Source of the DNA: Ascidia mentula
Lineage: Eukaryota > Chordata > Ascidiacea > Phlebobranchia > Ascidiidae
Direction of reading: 5' to 3'
DNA length: 64,000 nucleotides
Assembly: GCA_947561715.1 (NCBI GenBank)
Contig: OX387205.1
Location: 6,143,001-6,207,000 of the forward strand
Position numbers and translations under genes: made by a program. Below are positions 22,501 to 35,300 of this stretch, piece after piece (the stretch's first letter is position 1; every line of letters starts with the position of its first letter). The notes below the pieces were generated by a model, which was not told the origin of the DNA, made no database searches, and worked only from the letters and a program-made list of their open reading frames with translations.

Positions 22501-25500
22501 TACGATCCTGTTGATGATAAATTGTATTGGACAGACGCAGGGCGCATGTTGATATGGCGAGCTTTTCTTAACGGGTCAAATGAGGAAGTATTTCTCAACG
22601 GAACTAGAGGTAAAGGCAGGCGTACAATTTTTGATAAATATTGATCAGTGATGTATATTGAACCACCAAAAGTTATCGAAAACCTTTTTATATTCTGTGG
22701 AGTAAGAAGTGTGATTTTTTACATATACCATGTCCTCGACAAACATCAGCAATAGTCTTTCTTCAGCCTTTGCTGAGATAAAAACAAACAAATTAATATT
22801 CATAAAAAAACTGTTTTGCAAAATAAAATAAAACAAAATGGGAAAGAAAACGAAAGATGTGTATGTGGTTGTTGGTAAATAATGTGAAAATGTTTTTTCA
22901 GTTTATTCATTATCTCTTGATCCGATATCGCGCAATCTTTATATTGCTGATGAAAACATTGATGCAATTGTTGTGGTTTCGTTGGAACTTCCACAAATAC
23001 GTTATACAATGCATGTACACAATATTCATGCCGTGTTCGAACTATTTGTCAGCCCGCAGCTTGGGTAAGAGATATCAGTTTCATCGTTTTCTCCAAATTG
23101 TGTGACTTGTGTGTTCAATGCAATTGATACATTTTATTGACTCTCATGAATAGAAAGGTTTTTTGGACTGACTGGGGAAAAATAACTGAAGGTAAACAAA
23201 GAGGTTTAGTGGAAATGGTAAATTCTGATGGAACGGATCGGAAAGTTATCGTCAACAGCACAAGTTCACCTCATGGAATCACCGCTGATCATGAAAGTAT
23301 AAGAACGACATTAATTGAGTAAATTGTCACAGTAAGATGATTCTATGCTTTAGATGGTATCGTTTACTGGACTGAGTCATTTAGTGAAGCGATAGGTTGG
23401 TACAACTTGTTCACTGAAAAAAGTGGAAGATACAAACTGCAAACAAACGGGGTAAAAAAAATTTACTTTTATTGTTGCCGGATTTTCATATTTTACAATT
23501 TACACTAGACGTATGACAACCTGGCGGGCCTAAGCTATCATTCAAACTATCTCTATTTTACTGATTACGAACACAACAATGTACAAAGAATAGCAGCAAG
23601 AGATGTGTTGTTAAATCAAACTCGAGACTCCAGTATTGAAACGTTTGGTCCCACAATATTTCAAGGCGTTTCAAGTTTAGCCATAATATCAACAAACATT
23701 TCAGGTAATCCAAACTACTTTATCGTTATTATACTGCAATAACACATACAGAATAAGCGTGAAAGGGTATAAATTTTAAAGGTTTCGCTTGCATTGATGG
23801 TTGTTATTCACAGTTTTTTCTGTTTCACCAGGAAGTACTTCATGTTCCACCAACAGAGGAAACTGTCCACAAATTTGTCTTCCAAGTAAACACAATGCAG
23901 CGACTTGCAAATGCAAAGATTACTCCAACTATCTTGCGGACCAACACGCTTGTTCTCAAGTTTCTTTGAGTGGTGAGATTGCGCATTAAAGCAAAGATTC
24001 CCAACCTATTTGCACTTGCGGACCGGTGAAATTTAAAACAATTTTCATGACCCGGTAAATTTACAAAAAACAATTAGTAAATCAAAAGTATTCAATTCTC
24101 GTCGGAAGAAAAATAAAGTGTTTGTTCGCAACTTGATTTGATAATTTAAATTCCAATATATAATCAACATCAATGACAAACAGGTGACATAACAAAGCCT
24201 TCTTTTGGAAATAATTGCCCTGGAAATATCGTTATTCCGACCGACAGATGTTCCGAGTATGGAACATTCTATTTTGACATGCCGAATGCAACTGACGATT
24301 CTGGACGAGTCTTTGTCAAAAGCCAAGTATATTTCTCGAAAAACCTATGCACATGTGCATATCCGAAAATACCGTAACACTATTGTTGTATTTTAACTTT
24401 CACAGCGACTTGACGAATCTCCGTACAATTTGTCTGCTGGATATAATTACATGCGCTTTACGGCGAGCGACCTTAGTGGAAACGAAGCTTTATGTTCATT
24501 CCTCGTCTTTGTCAGAGGTAGTTTTAGAAATGTGTGTTACTTACATGTTTACCAATCTGTTTTTCTTGCAGAGATTAGTTGCAACTCTTCACCGAAAGTA
24601 TCGCTGTACGAAGCTTTTGTTGAGCCCTCATGCGGAAGACGGTTTGGTTCCGTTCTGAATGCCACGTGTCACAACAACGGAATGTTGTCGGGACAGGTGC
24701 GTTTATACGTAAAATAATATGTTTTTGTCAAAAGAAGGAAAATAATGCAATAGAAAACATATTTGGTAAAATTACCCAAAATTATATTTGGTAGTTTGAA
24801 TGTGGTTTGGACAATAAATGGTCTGCAACGTTTTCGGATTCTAGTATTTGCTTTCCAGTGACGTCTGAACCAAACTCGGCTCCTGTTATAAAAACCACAG
24901 GTAAATATTTGTATTGCTCACATAACCGAATTGTAGAGAAGCGGCGTTTATCTTTTTGCTTGTTTTGCTTGATTCGAGTTGTCAGTCCATGCTTGAAATG
25001 CAATAAACCAGAACAACGCTTTATTATAAAATTTTATCAAAATCAATTTCGATTTTGTGACAAAAAGCATGCAGCTTAATTTAGGCCATTTTGCAATTAA
25101 ATCATATGTAAGTATTTTTTTGACTAAGGTGGAGCAAGCACAACAAACTCAATATCTGTAACTACAAATTTCAAGAAAGAAAGTGAGTTTTGTTTTTTCT
25201 CATAAAAGCCTGTTGGCGTTACTGGCCTGACTCCTTTGGTAACCCTAGTCTGCATAAATACAGATTTTTCACTACGGGATAAAACGTAACTCAAACAAAT
25301 TGCCACATATCATCCAATTTTAGAAGATGCCCAGAAACACATACATTACGGTTTATGACAATACGAAACACTCATTATCATCTACGGAGTGAGATAAAAA
25401 AAAATAAATCAAAAAATGTATACGGTACTAAAACTTCAGCAGCCCATCGCAATTCTTTTGGGGGTAAATTCGGTCGCATCGCAATTGTGGGTTTTGTTGC

Positions 25501-26026
25501 CGCAAAAATACTGTATTTAGTATGTTATTTTAACAGATGTAACAAGCGCCACTTTGACTCCAACCAGCTCTAACAAAATCAATAACAAGACTACATCTTC
25601 AAACATAGGTAACTTATTTACAGTTTTGATCCTGATTCCATTCATTGCTTGACGTTGTAAAACATATCATGTAACAATATAATTCTGACTTATACAGTGC
25701 TCGGTGTAACGAAGGAACAACTTTCTTCAAAGCAAAATAAAACTCTTCATGGGGGCCTCATAGCCTTCATAGTTTTACTAATTATTGTTGTGATCGTCAT
25801 TGCATCAGTGTTCATATACAAGAAGTAAGTGAAGTCGCTTTATTTCTAATTTTATTCAGTTAAGTTAAATTTGTTTTCTCTTAGATTTGGTAACAAAAAT
25901 TTGAGTGGAAAACTAGTAATTTGGAAGCAAAGAGAGGACCAAGTTCAATTGACTGCTGAACCAGAAGGTCATATTTACCACTTTAATGACGAATCTCATG
26001 ACAATCTTGCACAACCGATATTGTAA
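19510..26026 (+). CDS. Type I receptor: two YWTD propellers, EGF modules, HYR, CCP-like module, one transmembrane helix
   Basis: Exons: 19510-19576 (signal peptide MKFFRLALYALFTL), 19649-19677, three tentative small exons to 19943, 20094-20273, 20838-21040, 21214-21354, 21605-21740, 21805-21970, 22195-22367, 22429-22609, 22902-23064, 23154-23296, 23354-23451, 23509-23704, 23832-23972, 24184-24326, 24406-24517, 24572-24696, 24795-24900, 25129-25182, 25324-25350, 25537-25608, 25698-25824, 25885-26026. From 20094 on every junction keeps phase; total about 1,010 residues. LDLR-type blades (GNVYWTD, RLYWTE, KLYWTD, KVFWTDW, IVYWTE) form two propellers, each followed by a Cys-rich EGF module (CNQLCLV; CPQICLP). 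Then come an HYR domain (CPGNIVIP to SGNEALC), a four-Cys CCP-like module, a Ser/Thr-rich stalk and a transmembrane helix (GLIAFIVLLIIVVIVIASVF). The 47-residue tail has no NPxY. No LDLa repeats. Probably a cell-surface ligand-binding protein; ligand unknown. Confidence 0.85.
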
Positions 26027-26861
26027 TATAATGCTTCATTGGCTGTAACGACCCAGTTTCAAAATTTATTTATTTATTTCTTGGTCTGTCACTAAAAATT
26101 CAGATAACGTGATTTATATGTCGTCGTTTAATACTAAAGAAATAAACTCAAATGAAATTAAAACAGAAACTGACTTTGTAGCAGTCGCAGCATTTATTTT
26201 TTTAAACAAATAATGTTACACCGATAGTCAGAAAAAGTGTAGTGTAACATCGAAAATCACTCATGCACAACCCCTGCGTCACACAGTAAACATATAATTC
26301 AATTTCCACACAATATCAATTTTGCCTTGTATGTGACATCATAATGCAAGAGAACTTTTTTCCTTCTGCCATGCTTCGTAAAACTGAGTTGTTAGGTACC
26401 ACGTGTAGCGTGCTGAATTTAATGTCAAGTTTATTTTACTAAAGCTAGAGTTGCCTTGATTCTATTTGAATAAGTTGCTGTAAGATATATTAATCGGATT
26501 GGTGTGTTGATGTTTCGTGTGATCTGGCTCAAAACTCCGGTAAGGGTATTTTTATTAACATTGCTTAGAAAACCGTGTTCGTGTTCTTGCTCGTGTCCGT
26601 GTACGTGCTCGTGTTCCTATTCTTGTACGTGTTGTCAAGTGCCTGTGCCCGTGTGGCAAATACACGCGTTTTTGGAAATTGACATTCCTTCTTGGTGTGA
26701 CGACGGCGCGGTGCCAGACGCGCAAATTCTGCCGTTACATGTAGGCAAATTACTTTGGATTACTGCATTAAATACGGATGAAATTTTGTATGCTTTTGAT
26801 GAACATGTTGCTATTTCACTTATCGCAATTGATGAATATAGTACCAAGTATGTTGCAAATT
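26027..26861. other. Intergenic, with a low-complexity tract at 26573-26645
   Basis: Lies between the convergent 3' ends of the receptor and sulfotransferase genes; an AATAAA near 26140 could be the receptor polyadenylation signal. At 26573-26645 an imperfect hexanucleotide tract of the type CGTGTT/CGTGCT creates a Cys/Ser-rich open frame that is most likely not coding. Confidence 0.5.
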
Positions 26862-28573
26862 TTATTTTTCACATTTATCCACAAAACGAAGGCCTGTTCC
26901 AGCTAGCTTTTCACTGAAAATTTCATCAATAATCTTGGATTGTTTTTTTGTGAAGTAATCTTTCCATCCTCCAACTTGGCCTGTCCAAATCACCACACGA
27001 TTTCCAATAAAGACACAAATCATATACAAACAAACAAACCTCTTCTTAAAATAACTTTGTGAGCCTGAGCAAGCTGGCTGCTTTGTTTGCATTTTGTTTC
27101 ATTCTTCATGAAATCCAATGTACAACTGTCAGCGATTTTTTTGACATCACCTGTTTGCAACGATACGCCAAGAAAATCTGATAGTTTTTCAATTTCTTTC
27201 TCCAAGTTCTTCGACAAAAGAAACAAATGCTTGAAGTTAACCATCATTTAATAATAAGCTTGCTTGTCAACTTACTTGACAAAGATCTTCAAAAAACAAA
27301 AAATAAATCACTTGATCGTTCCTGTAACGTAGCCAAGATATTATGTGTTCTGGATACCATTCACCTTGTTTGTTGTTCAAATAAAACTTTCCTGTGACAA
27401 AAAAGCTGATTATATAGGGTTTTGAATTATATTTACAAAGAGTTCCCACCGTTTACGTAGTTATCAAAAAAATGATCCCAGCCGTTGAACAACATTGACC
27501 TCGTTGGTTCGCTTTGAGCTTTTGGTAGATTGTGGTAGAAGTGATACCACGAAACCATCTAATCCTTGGGGTTTCGAAGCACGTATACAATCTGTAGAAT
27601 ACCACAAGAAAACAATTACTATTTGTTTTCATTTACTATTTGAATAAATATTTGTTAAACTATAGGCAATTGCTATTGCTAAAAATCATACGGATTCAAA
27701 GTGTAAGAAAACAGTAATTGTGATCGAAAAAGCGATCAAATGTTTCACTTAAACGAGATTTATTTTACTGGTCTTAAACAACTCGTACTTTTGCACCAGA
27801 TTGTTTTGCGGCCTTTACGTTGAAAAGGTCGCTTGGAAGATGAGTAAAAATTAGTCTTCTGTGTTCTATGGAAAACATGTCCAGAAGCGCAAACTTTTCA
27901 CCTAAATATATTTTAATATGATAATATCCGCATTAAAAACAAATTTAGTTTGTGTGACGTCATGTTTCAAGTAAGGCTTTCATCTGTGTATTCAGACACA
28001 AAGAGCCAAATATTAAATAAAGAATTCACATTCGGCTTTAGCATTTAATTATTATTCTTTCTCTGTTTTCGTTTCGGCATTATTACAAACGGTGGACAAA
28101 AGCGTTGCATACTGTTTCCGGCTTCCAAAAACTGCAAAGCCAGTGGAAGTTCTTTGGTCGTTTGAAACAAAGCTTTGTTTGGATACAACAAATGTCTTAA
28201 TATTTCCACTGTCCAATTTGTACCTGTAAAAACGTACTTTTAATTTATTTTTTGTTTTGAAAAAATCAACATTGTTAAAAAACTCAAATGACATATAAGA
28301 CCACAATAAAATAATGTATGCTTTCAAACTGTGCTGACCTGTTTTGGGAAACGATACGACGAAAACATCACCTTTTCGAGGTAACCACTCCGTTAGTGCA
28401 TGGTGTATTGAAGATATGGAAAAGTTGGGCACAATTTTAAATCCCTTGTACGTTTTATATTCAACTACGCGCTCAAAAGCATCAAACGACTTCTCAGCTT
28501 TATCCAAGAGCTCCAAAATACTTTCTTTCTTGAACTCATGCTTGTCGCAATAAAATAAACTTGTTACGTCCAT
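26862..28573 (-). CDS. Cytosolic sulfotransferase, interrupted by an in-frame TAG
   Basis: Seven exons in phase: 28573-28339, 28223-28113, 27901-27789, 27591-27450, 27391-27276, 27208-27040, 26980-26862; 334 codons, the usual SULT1-like size. SULT enzymes move sulfate from PAPS to hydroxyl or amine groups of small molecules. The PAPS loop FPKTGTNW is split by intron 1, the catalytic His lies in IFTHLPSD, and the C-terminal PAPS motif is GQVGGWKDYF. In exon 4 the conserved RNPKD is followed by TAG (27561-27559), where the neighbouring copy has CAA. All other exons and splice sites look intact, so this is a recent nonsense change, a polymorphism, a sequence error or a young pseudogene. It pairs head-to-head with the copy at 29275. 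Confidence 0.82.
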
Positions 28574-29274
28574 TACAGCAGGTGCTGACCATTAAAGTTG
28601 TTTTGTGACGTGTCACTAACACGGGTACAATCGTTTGCATTGCGTGTTGTCATTGTTTGCAGAGCAAATGCCAATTCAGCTTACCCTAAAGCAGGTGGAT
28701 TATTAACCGGTAAATTTGTCTGTGTGTTATAAAAATGGAGTTACTTACAAGTTTTTAATACGTTTTAGTTGGCTGACTTTACCTTTTCCAAGGTTTGTAC
28801 AACGCAAAATTATGATTATTGGAGATTGTAGAAACAGTTTGCCATATAATCTTGCGACACTTGCATTTATTGTGACTAAACCCAACTTTCTTTAGTGAAC
28901 TGTGAATGTTGAACATCAAGTACTTTTAAGACTGACGACGAGACGAGAAAGGTAAAGGTTATTGTAACTGTCAGCCAAGCACAGAAACAGTGAGAAATCA
29001 CCCGAGCAGATAAAGTCTGTAGTTCTTCTGTTCAGTGCGGTTCAAAAGCGGTTTAGCCGTTTTCGACGTTTGAAAATCTTGACAATGTTTTGCAGACAGA
29101 AATCCCGACAAGATCATACGAAACCAGTCAAACAGCGAGTTAAAAGAGACAAAAGACTTAGGTTTAAGTTTTGAAAGTTGCGCCACAATGGGAAGAAACA
29201 GACATTTTCAACTCTGAGGAAAAATACAAACCTATTATACAACGGTTGATAGCGTATTTAATTTGTACTATAGG
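28574..29274. promoter_or_regulatory. Shared upstream region between two divergent sulfotransferase genes
   Basis: The 701 bp between the two start codons must contain both promoters. No TATA or operator-like motif stands out. A short minus-strand open frame within it has no support. Confidence 0.4.
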
Positions 29275-31160
29275 ATGGATATTGTGGAGCTGTTTGATTA
29301 TGAAGGAGAAAAGGGATGTTCGGAGATAAACAACCTTTTAGCAGAAGCTCTACTTTTGTTTGACAATTTCGCCGAGGATGTTGAATTATTTCGGGAATAC
29401 GAAGGTCACATTATCGCTCCTAACTTTTCAATACCTTCCATTGAATTCGCATTTACCGAGTGGGTTCCACGCAAAGGTGATGTCGTCGTAGCATCGTTTC
29501 CAAAAACAGGTATTTGAACATCGCTTTGTCCGATACTACGTGAAATGCAAAAACTACTTTTAATGCGACATGTACGACAGGCACAACCTGGACTTTGGAA
29601 ATCATACGAAGACTTTTACACAAAAATGAAGAAGTCTTCCGTTTATTTAAACAGCTGCCAATGTCAATGCAGATTTTGGAAGCTGGCGATCGTAAGTAGG
29701 CTAGTGAAATAAACTGCTTTCGTAATATGCGTTTAACGAAACCTCATTTCCATGAAGCCCAGAAGTTCTACGTTTTGGACAAAATTTCACCGAAGTATCC
29801 GCGAATATTTTTTACTCATCTGAGCGCACCTTTGATCAATGTTGATTTGATGGAGAAAGTTGGTGTAAAGGTATATTGCTCAGTTTAAAAGTACAAACTC
29901 AAAAATAATTAGGTGTAAATTTCGTAACAGGTGTAGTCATTAAAACCTAGAGGGCATCAGTACGGTTTTTAACCCTCTGTGGTGCGAGATCTGTTTCTCT
30001 GTGGAGGCTGAATCTTTAGTGTTGGCTACTTAAATACTTCATAATATCAATGTTAATGTGGGTGCGACAACTGTTTCCAGGTGAATCTAAAGAGATCCCA
30101 AAAGAAAAAGGGTTAAGAATCAGTGCCATGGGGCAGGGGTCCCACGATCCGTAGTCGGTCTGTAGGTCTACAGGAAAAACCATACGCTTCATGCACGCGG
30201 TTACAAAATCAGATAGTTAACTTTATTCAGAAAGCATTATTCGTCATTATAGGTAACGGACAAAGCGTAATGGAGAGCTGTAACTTACGTTTGTTGTTTA
30301 TTTATGGTGTTTTATCTGTCACATCTTGAAGTTCGGTCTGTATACTTATAGTCGCGATTCTGCACTTTTGCAGACTTTTAAAAAAAATTGCAGTCATTTG
30401 TTTTGTAGATAGTTTATGTTCTTCGAAATCCCAAGGATCAAATGGTTTCATGGTACTCATTTTATCAAAAACTTCCAAAGTACTCAAAAGAACCCTTGAA
30501 AACAATGATATTCAGTGGATGGGAAAAATTTTTTGACAATTATGTTCAAGGTATCATCATGGCATTACATACTGTAGTTTATCCTAATACATTTTGTCTA
30601 TTAGCTTATTGACCTTTTTGCATGGTTGAAACTATTTTAACACGTTCTATGTAGGAAAATTTCCAACACACAGCAAACCTGGTGAATGGTACCCGGACCA
30701 TATTCTTTCGTGGCTCAAGCACAGAAACAGGCCTTGCTTTAAATTTGTTTACTACGAGGATCTTCAACAGGTAAACGTGTGAAGTGATAACAACACAAAA
30801 GCCTAAACGTCTGTACGATACAGGACCTGTTTGCCGAAATCGAAGCTCTTGCTTCATTTCTGGATGTAAAAATTAGTGAAGGAGAGAGTAAAACTATAGC
30901 GGAAAAATGTTCATTAAAGTCTATGACGTCACAAACACGTGGGACGAAAGGAATGGCAAAAACTCATGCCATGATATTTCGTTCAGGTAAAAAAACGTCT
31001 TGCTTCTTTTCCTGAAGGGTAAAACCCAATTTTGCACATATTTTTAGGTAAAGTTGGTGGTTGGAGAAATTACTTTTCCGAAAAACAGACAGAGACTGTA
31101 GACGAAATTTTTGAAACAAAACTCAAAAACAGTAACATTAAATTCTTGGACACATTGTAA
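29275..31160 (+). CDS. Cytosolic sulfotransferase (SULT family)
   Basis: Seven exons: 29275-29509, 29581-29691, 29758-29870, 30409-30550, 30655-30770, 30824-30986, 31048-31160; 330 codons, all junctions in phase. Motifs in order: FPKTGTTWT (5' phosphosulfate loop), IFFTHLSAP with the catalytic His, VYVLRNPKDQ (3' phosphate-binding region), EWYPDHILSWLKH, and KVGGWRNYF (C-terminal PAPS motif). The lysine of the loop is intact, and the RKG start of the last motif is reduced to SGK. There is no signal peptide, so a soluble cytosolic enzyme is expected. Substrate cannot be inferred. Exon lengths and phases match the minus-strand neighbour almost exactly, showing a local duplication with inversion. 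Intron 3 (29871-30408) is much longer than in the partner and holds repeat-like sequence. Confidence 0.9.
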
Positions 31161-32360
31161 CATTGATTGAATGTTTTTAGCACCTAGTTGCAAAGATATG
31201 AATGTTCATAAATTATTACCTTGTTTAGTCCTAAGCACGTTGATGTAAACAATGATCAAACAAATGTACGTGGATACTTACCTGCGGTTGATGAACAAAT
31301 GCTGTAAATTATAATCATATATAGGGGCTATTCATGTTTTTCCTTTAAAATTTCACAAATGAATCCAATAAAAAGCGCAAAAGATTACTCCAAATATTAT
31401 TAACGATGAGTTTTGCCTGTCGTAAGTAATGGAATATGGACTTCCCGTGTATTAATGAAGCAACAGGCCTTGGATTTATGTCAACACATTTTGATCAATC
31501 AAACGCTTGTTGCTTAGTGATTTGATGTTGCAGAGCAAAAGCAATGTCTAACGGAGTGCAACATTCTGTATGAATTAATAATCAAGTCTGTAGAGACTTT
31601 GCGTAGCCTATATGTTTTTAATGAAACTTTCATTCAACTACAAGGGTGTGAAAGTTGGTCGGCGAAGGTGAAGGAATTTCCAAAAACAAAATTCAATTTG
31701 TTTTGTCATCGGGTTTTATTTGAAAGCTTTCCTCAGTAAACGAAGAAACAAAGCGACCAAAACGGTTAAGTCTCGGCGGTTTGATCGAAGTTTACTTTCA
31801 AGTTCTGGATAGCGTATCTTATTACAAACAACAGTTGTAAAATAATTCCTGAACTCCATAGTTCTTTTGCATCGTTACACAACAAAACAATGGTATATAC
31901 ATATACAAAGTGAGCGGCGAAAAAATCTTAAAACTGAATTCGCCACATGTGATCTGAACAAGGTCTATTAAAACAAGATACAGCATGGTACAATACTTCA
32001 TTACTAGCACAAAGTTGATGTCTCATAGACGACGCAAAATGAAAATTCAACAAAAACAGTGACAAATATAATCTCATTCGGCAACAATGTGATTTTCAAT
32101 AACCTTAAAAGTCTATATTGCACGTTTATACAAAAGTTGGGCAGTGTGATTTACAGCATGTGTCTTGGTACAAGGTAAAATAAAACAACTCTTTGCACAT
32201 GGGACAATACAGTGTGTTTTATGCAAAAAAATCCAGATATATGGATGTATGCACATTTGTGGTTGTTTTGGGTACTTTTAAAGCAATACAGGAGTGGATT
32301 AGAAAACAATTAAGTGGAAATGAAAATACCATGAAACCTAAGATATTATATATGTTCCTT
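31161..32360. other. Intergenic, no supported gene
   Basis: Follows the 3' end of the plus-strand sulfotransferase and precedes (on the map) the 3' end of the minus-strand JmjC gene. Contains likely 3' untranslated sequence (AATAAA near 31368) and short open frames without recognisable features. Confidence 0.5.
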
Positions 32361-35300
32361 CTACAGTTCTTCTTTTCGACTATTTCGTAAGTTGTCCAAT
32401 TTTTCCTCGGTTGCTTGTTTTACAGAGTAGACACCTATCATAGCATCAATTACCGATACAAGGAGTTTTCGTTTATAAATGTTGTGATCAGATCTGTCTT
32501 TTCTCACAACCACTTCGTCCACAGACTTGGTCCCAACCTTTAAAACAAAATATCCGTGAACGTCTACAAAACATCGTGTATGCTTATGTCCTCCTACTAT
32601 TCTTTGTGCCAAAGTGTAGTGCTCGGAACCATAATGAACAGATTTATTGTCAAACAATGTGCGTTTTCGATTTTTTCCTTGAACTGTCTCACACAGTATA
32701 TATACAATTTTAAATTGGTAATTTTTTGCCAGAGTTGATTTGTTAGCATTTACTAACATTATGCTTTAGGGATTGTTACACATTAGAAGCATTTGCAAGT
32801 GTCAATTTTGCCTTTCGTTTCTTTTCTGTAACTAGGAACAGACAAGTTGTGACTATGATGCAACTAGCCTGACTTGGTGCCAGTGGAACGTGCAGAAATG
32901 CACGCAGACTATTCAGATTTAGAGGAAACATGTGGAATGAATCGGCGTCAATTTCCCGACGAGGAAGTGTTGCGCCGACGTTTCTTTAATCCAGTCAGCA
33001 AACTGACCATATGTTGCGTTTAACGTTCTTCACTACAATAACTACTTTTCCAGATACCGATATAAATAGACGGTAGTGATGAGTAAAGCAACAGGCACAC
33101 TGATTTTCTTTTTAGGTTTTCAAAACACTGATTTTGGCTAACAATCCAAACTCAAGTTACCTTCTCCTTTGTTTCCTGTTTAAACAAAACAGACGAGAAG
33201 TCATCTTTTGTTGCAATTTCCTTGGATCCCCTATTAAAGAATATTACTTGTATCTCGAATAATAAGTGTATGAAATCCTTTTAATAAGCAGAAAATTACC
33301 CAAGTATCCTAAAAAGAAAATCCAAGTCCAAGGCCTTCATATACATACTGGTGGAGTACTTGGCGAAAAGTTTCTTAAATTCAACCTTATCCATTGGCGT
33401 TTCAGGTGAGGTCGTTAATAAGTTGTAACCCCTGCAAAATTATCTTTTAATGTCTTTAACAATTCAAATGAAATTAAAATCTTACTGGTGAAGGCAATCT
33501 TCTACAAATTTGATTTCCTCATGAAAAGGAAGAAAATTAATTTCGTCTTTGTCTCCCTCAAGAATATCAATGTCTTCCCACAAACCACCACCATGAAGTT
33601 TGGGGTTTTTGATGTACACATAACCCATTCTAAATGAACAAACATGTATCAGACATAATTATTAGTGGATAATACAGTACCAATATGAAAAAGTATATAT
33701 TTATTCTCACTGGGATAAATTATTTTAACCGTATACAAACAAACCACTTACACACCTTGCAAATCTCCGAATGCTTACATTAGAAATACGATCAATTTCA
33801 TTTTTGTTGAGGACACCATCCATGTTTAGATCAAGCAAGACAAATGCAGATTCAATGGGTTCATAAACGGTTCGAACATTTTCTTTAAATCTGGTGACAA
33901 CCACAATTGTGACAATTTCGTGGTGCTAGTTTTTTAAACCACACAACTTACTGCGGAAATGTAATCAAATTTTTCTTTCCTTCTTTGATTACAATAAATT
34001 TTAGAAACTTTCTTGCCATTCTTCCATCACGGTAGTAATCATTCTCACGTGGGTTGAAATTTGGAGATTTTTCTGATTTCTCATCATTGATGGTTCTTTC
34101 TGATCTTTATATAATAAAACTTCTTAACAAAACATGCAGGAAAGATGATACAACATAAATTTACTTAGTAGGACCATGAGGATTGTCGGTTGCTCTGCAA
34201 AAATCTTTCCATGTTTCGATGTCCAAATTTTCAATATCCTCAATAGAAACAGTTTGATCATTATCTGTGTCAAATGCTTCAAAAAGATTTCTGTAAAAAA
34301 TTAGTGGATTTTAGTAAATCAAAACCTTTTGGAAAGCCTATTTTTTCTCAATTTCATTCTATCTCCCATTGCAATATTATCAATAAATACATCATTACCT
34401 GATTACAGCAGCCATTAGATACACCTCCTCACCATATGCCATGTAAGCAATGTACATAAATTCTTTCTTATTTATGGTGTCTAATCCCATAGTTTGAATG
34501 GTAAGCACAGTATTTTTTTTCACATTTACAGGATTCTGATATCCCATATCAACAGTTTCTTGACCCTGTTGGTGGAATTTGCTTATTTATTACATAGAAG
34601 TAAAAAAAATATTATTAGAACACTACAGTAAAGCTGTTGCTGTAGTATGCACAACAAACAACTACAACCTTTTCTAAACCAACATAATTAAATAGCACGC
34701 CATACTTTGGGTCTGAACAGCTTGCTAAATTTGTTTTTTTTTACTTTGAAAGTTTGTTATTTATATTAGGCTGCTATTTTGTAAAAATTAACCTTTTCGT
34801 ACACCCAGTATACATAAACATCAGAGAGGCTCATGTAACGATCCAAATCAACATTCTTGCAATCTTCATCACTGAAAGTATCACGTGGATAAAACAAATA
34901 TGTTGCTGAAACTGATCGATTGTATGACCGAACCTAATAAAATATAAGAAAAAATAATGCTAAACTGTAAACACTGTTTTGAACACAATAAGCAAACTAC
35001 CAATTACTATAAACTATATGAACTATATACAAAGAAATCCAGATGCTTGCCTGATGCAAATATTGAGGAGGGAGGTACAAACAATCACCACCATACAGTG
35101 TCACATATTCCCAGGGTATATCTGATAATTGAGGATTGGAAACCAAGTCGACATGATCAACACTTACATGCGAGAATCCAGATCCCTTATTAATAACATA
35201 AAACATGTATGATTCATAATTTTTTTAGGTATTTACAAAATGGGCATCTTTCCACAGCATAAATAAGAATCTAGCATGTAGCACCTGTCCCTTGGCCCCC

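Noticed and set aside
23995..24070. TTCCCAACC..GCGGACCGG, similar to the start of hAT-type MITEs, in a receptor intron
   Set aside because: Only one end is visible; too short to define an element.
26504..26917. A 137-codon plus-strand frame rich in Cys and Ser, at first like a cysteine-rich peptide
   Set aside because: The Cys/Ser run comes from a hexanucleotide-type tract, and the rest overlaps the last exon of the minus-strand sulfotransferase in antisense.
32537..32759. Extension of the last JmjC exon up to an ATG at 32759 as a separate 132-residue gene
   Set aside because: The internal acceptor at 32538 joins in phase to the JmjC exon 14; the upstream part lacks features. Not fully excluded.
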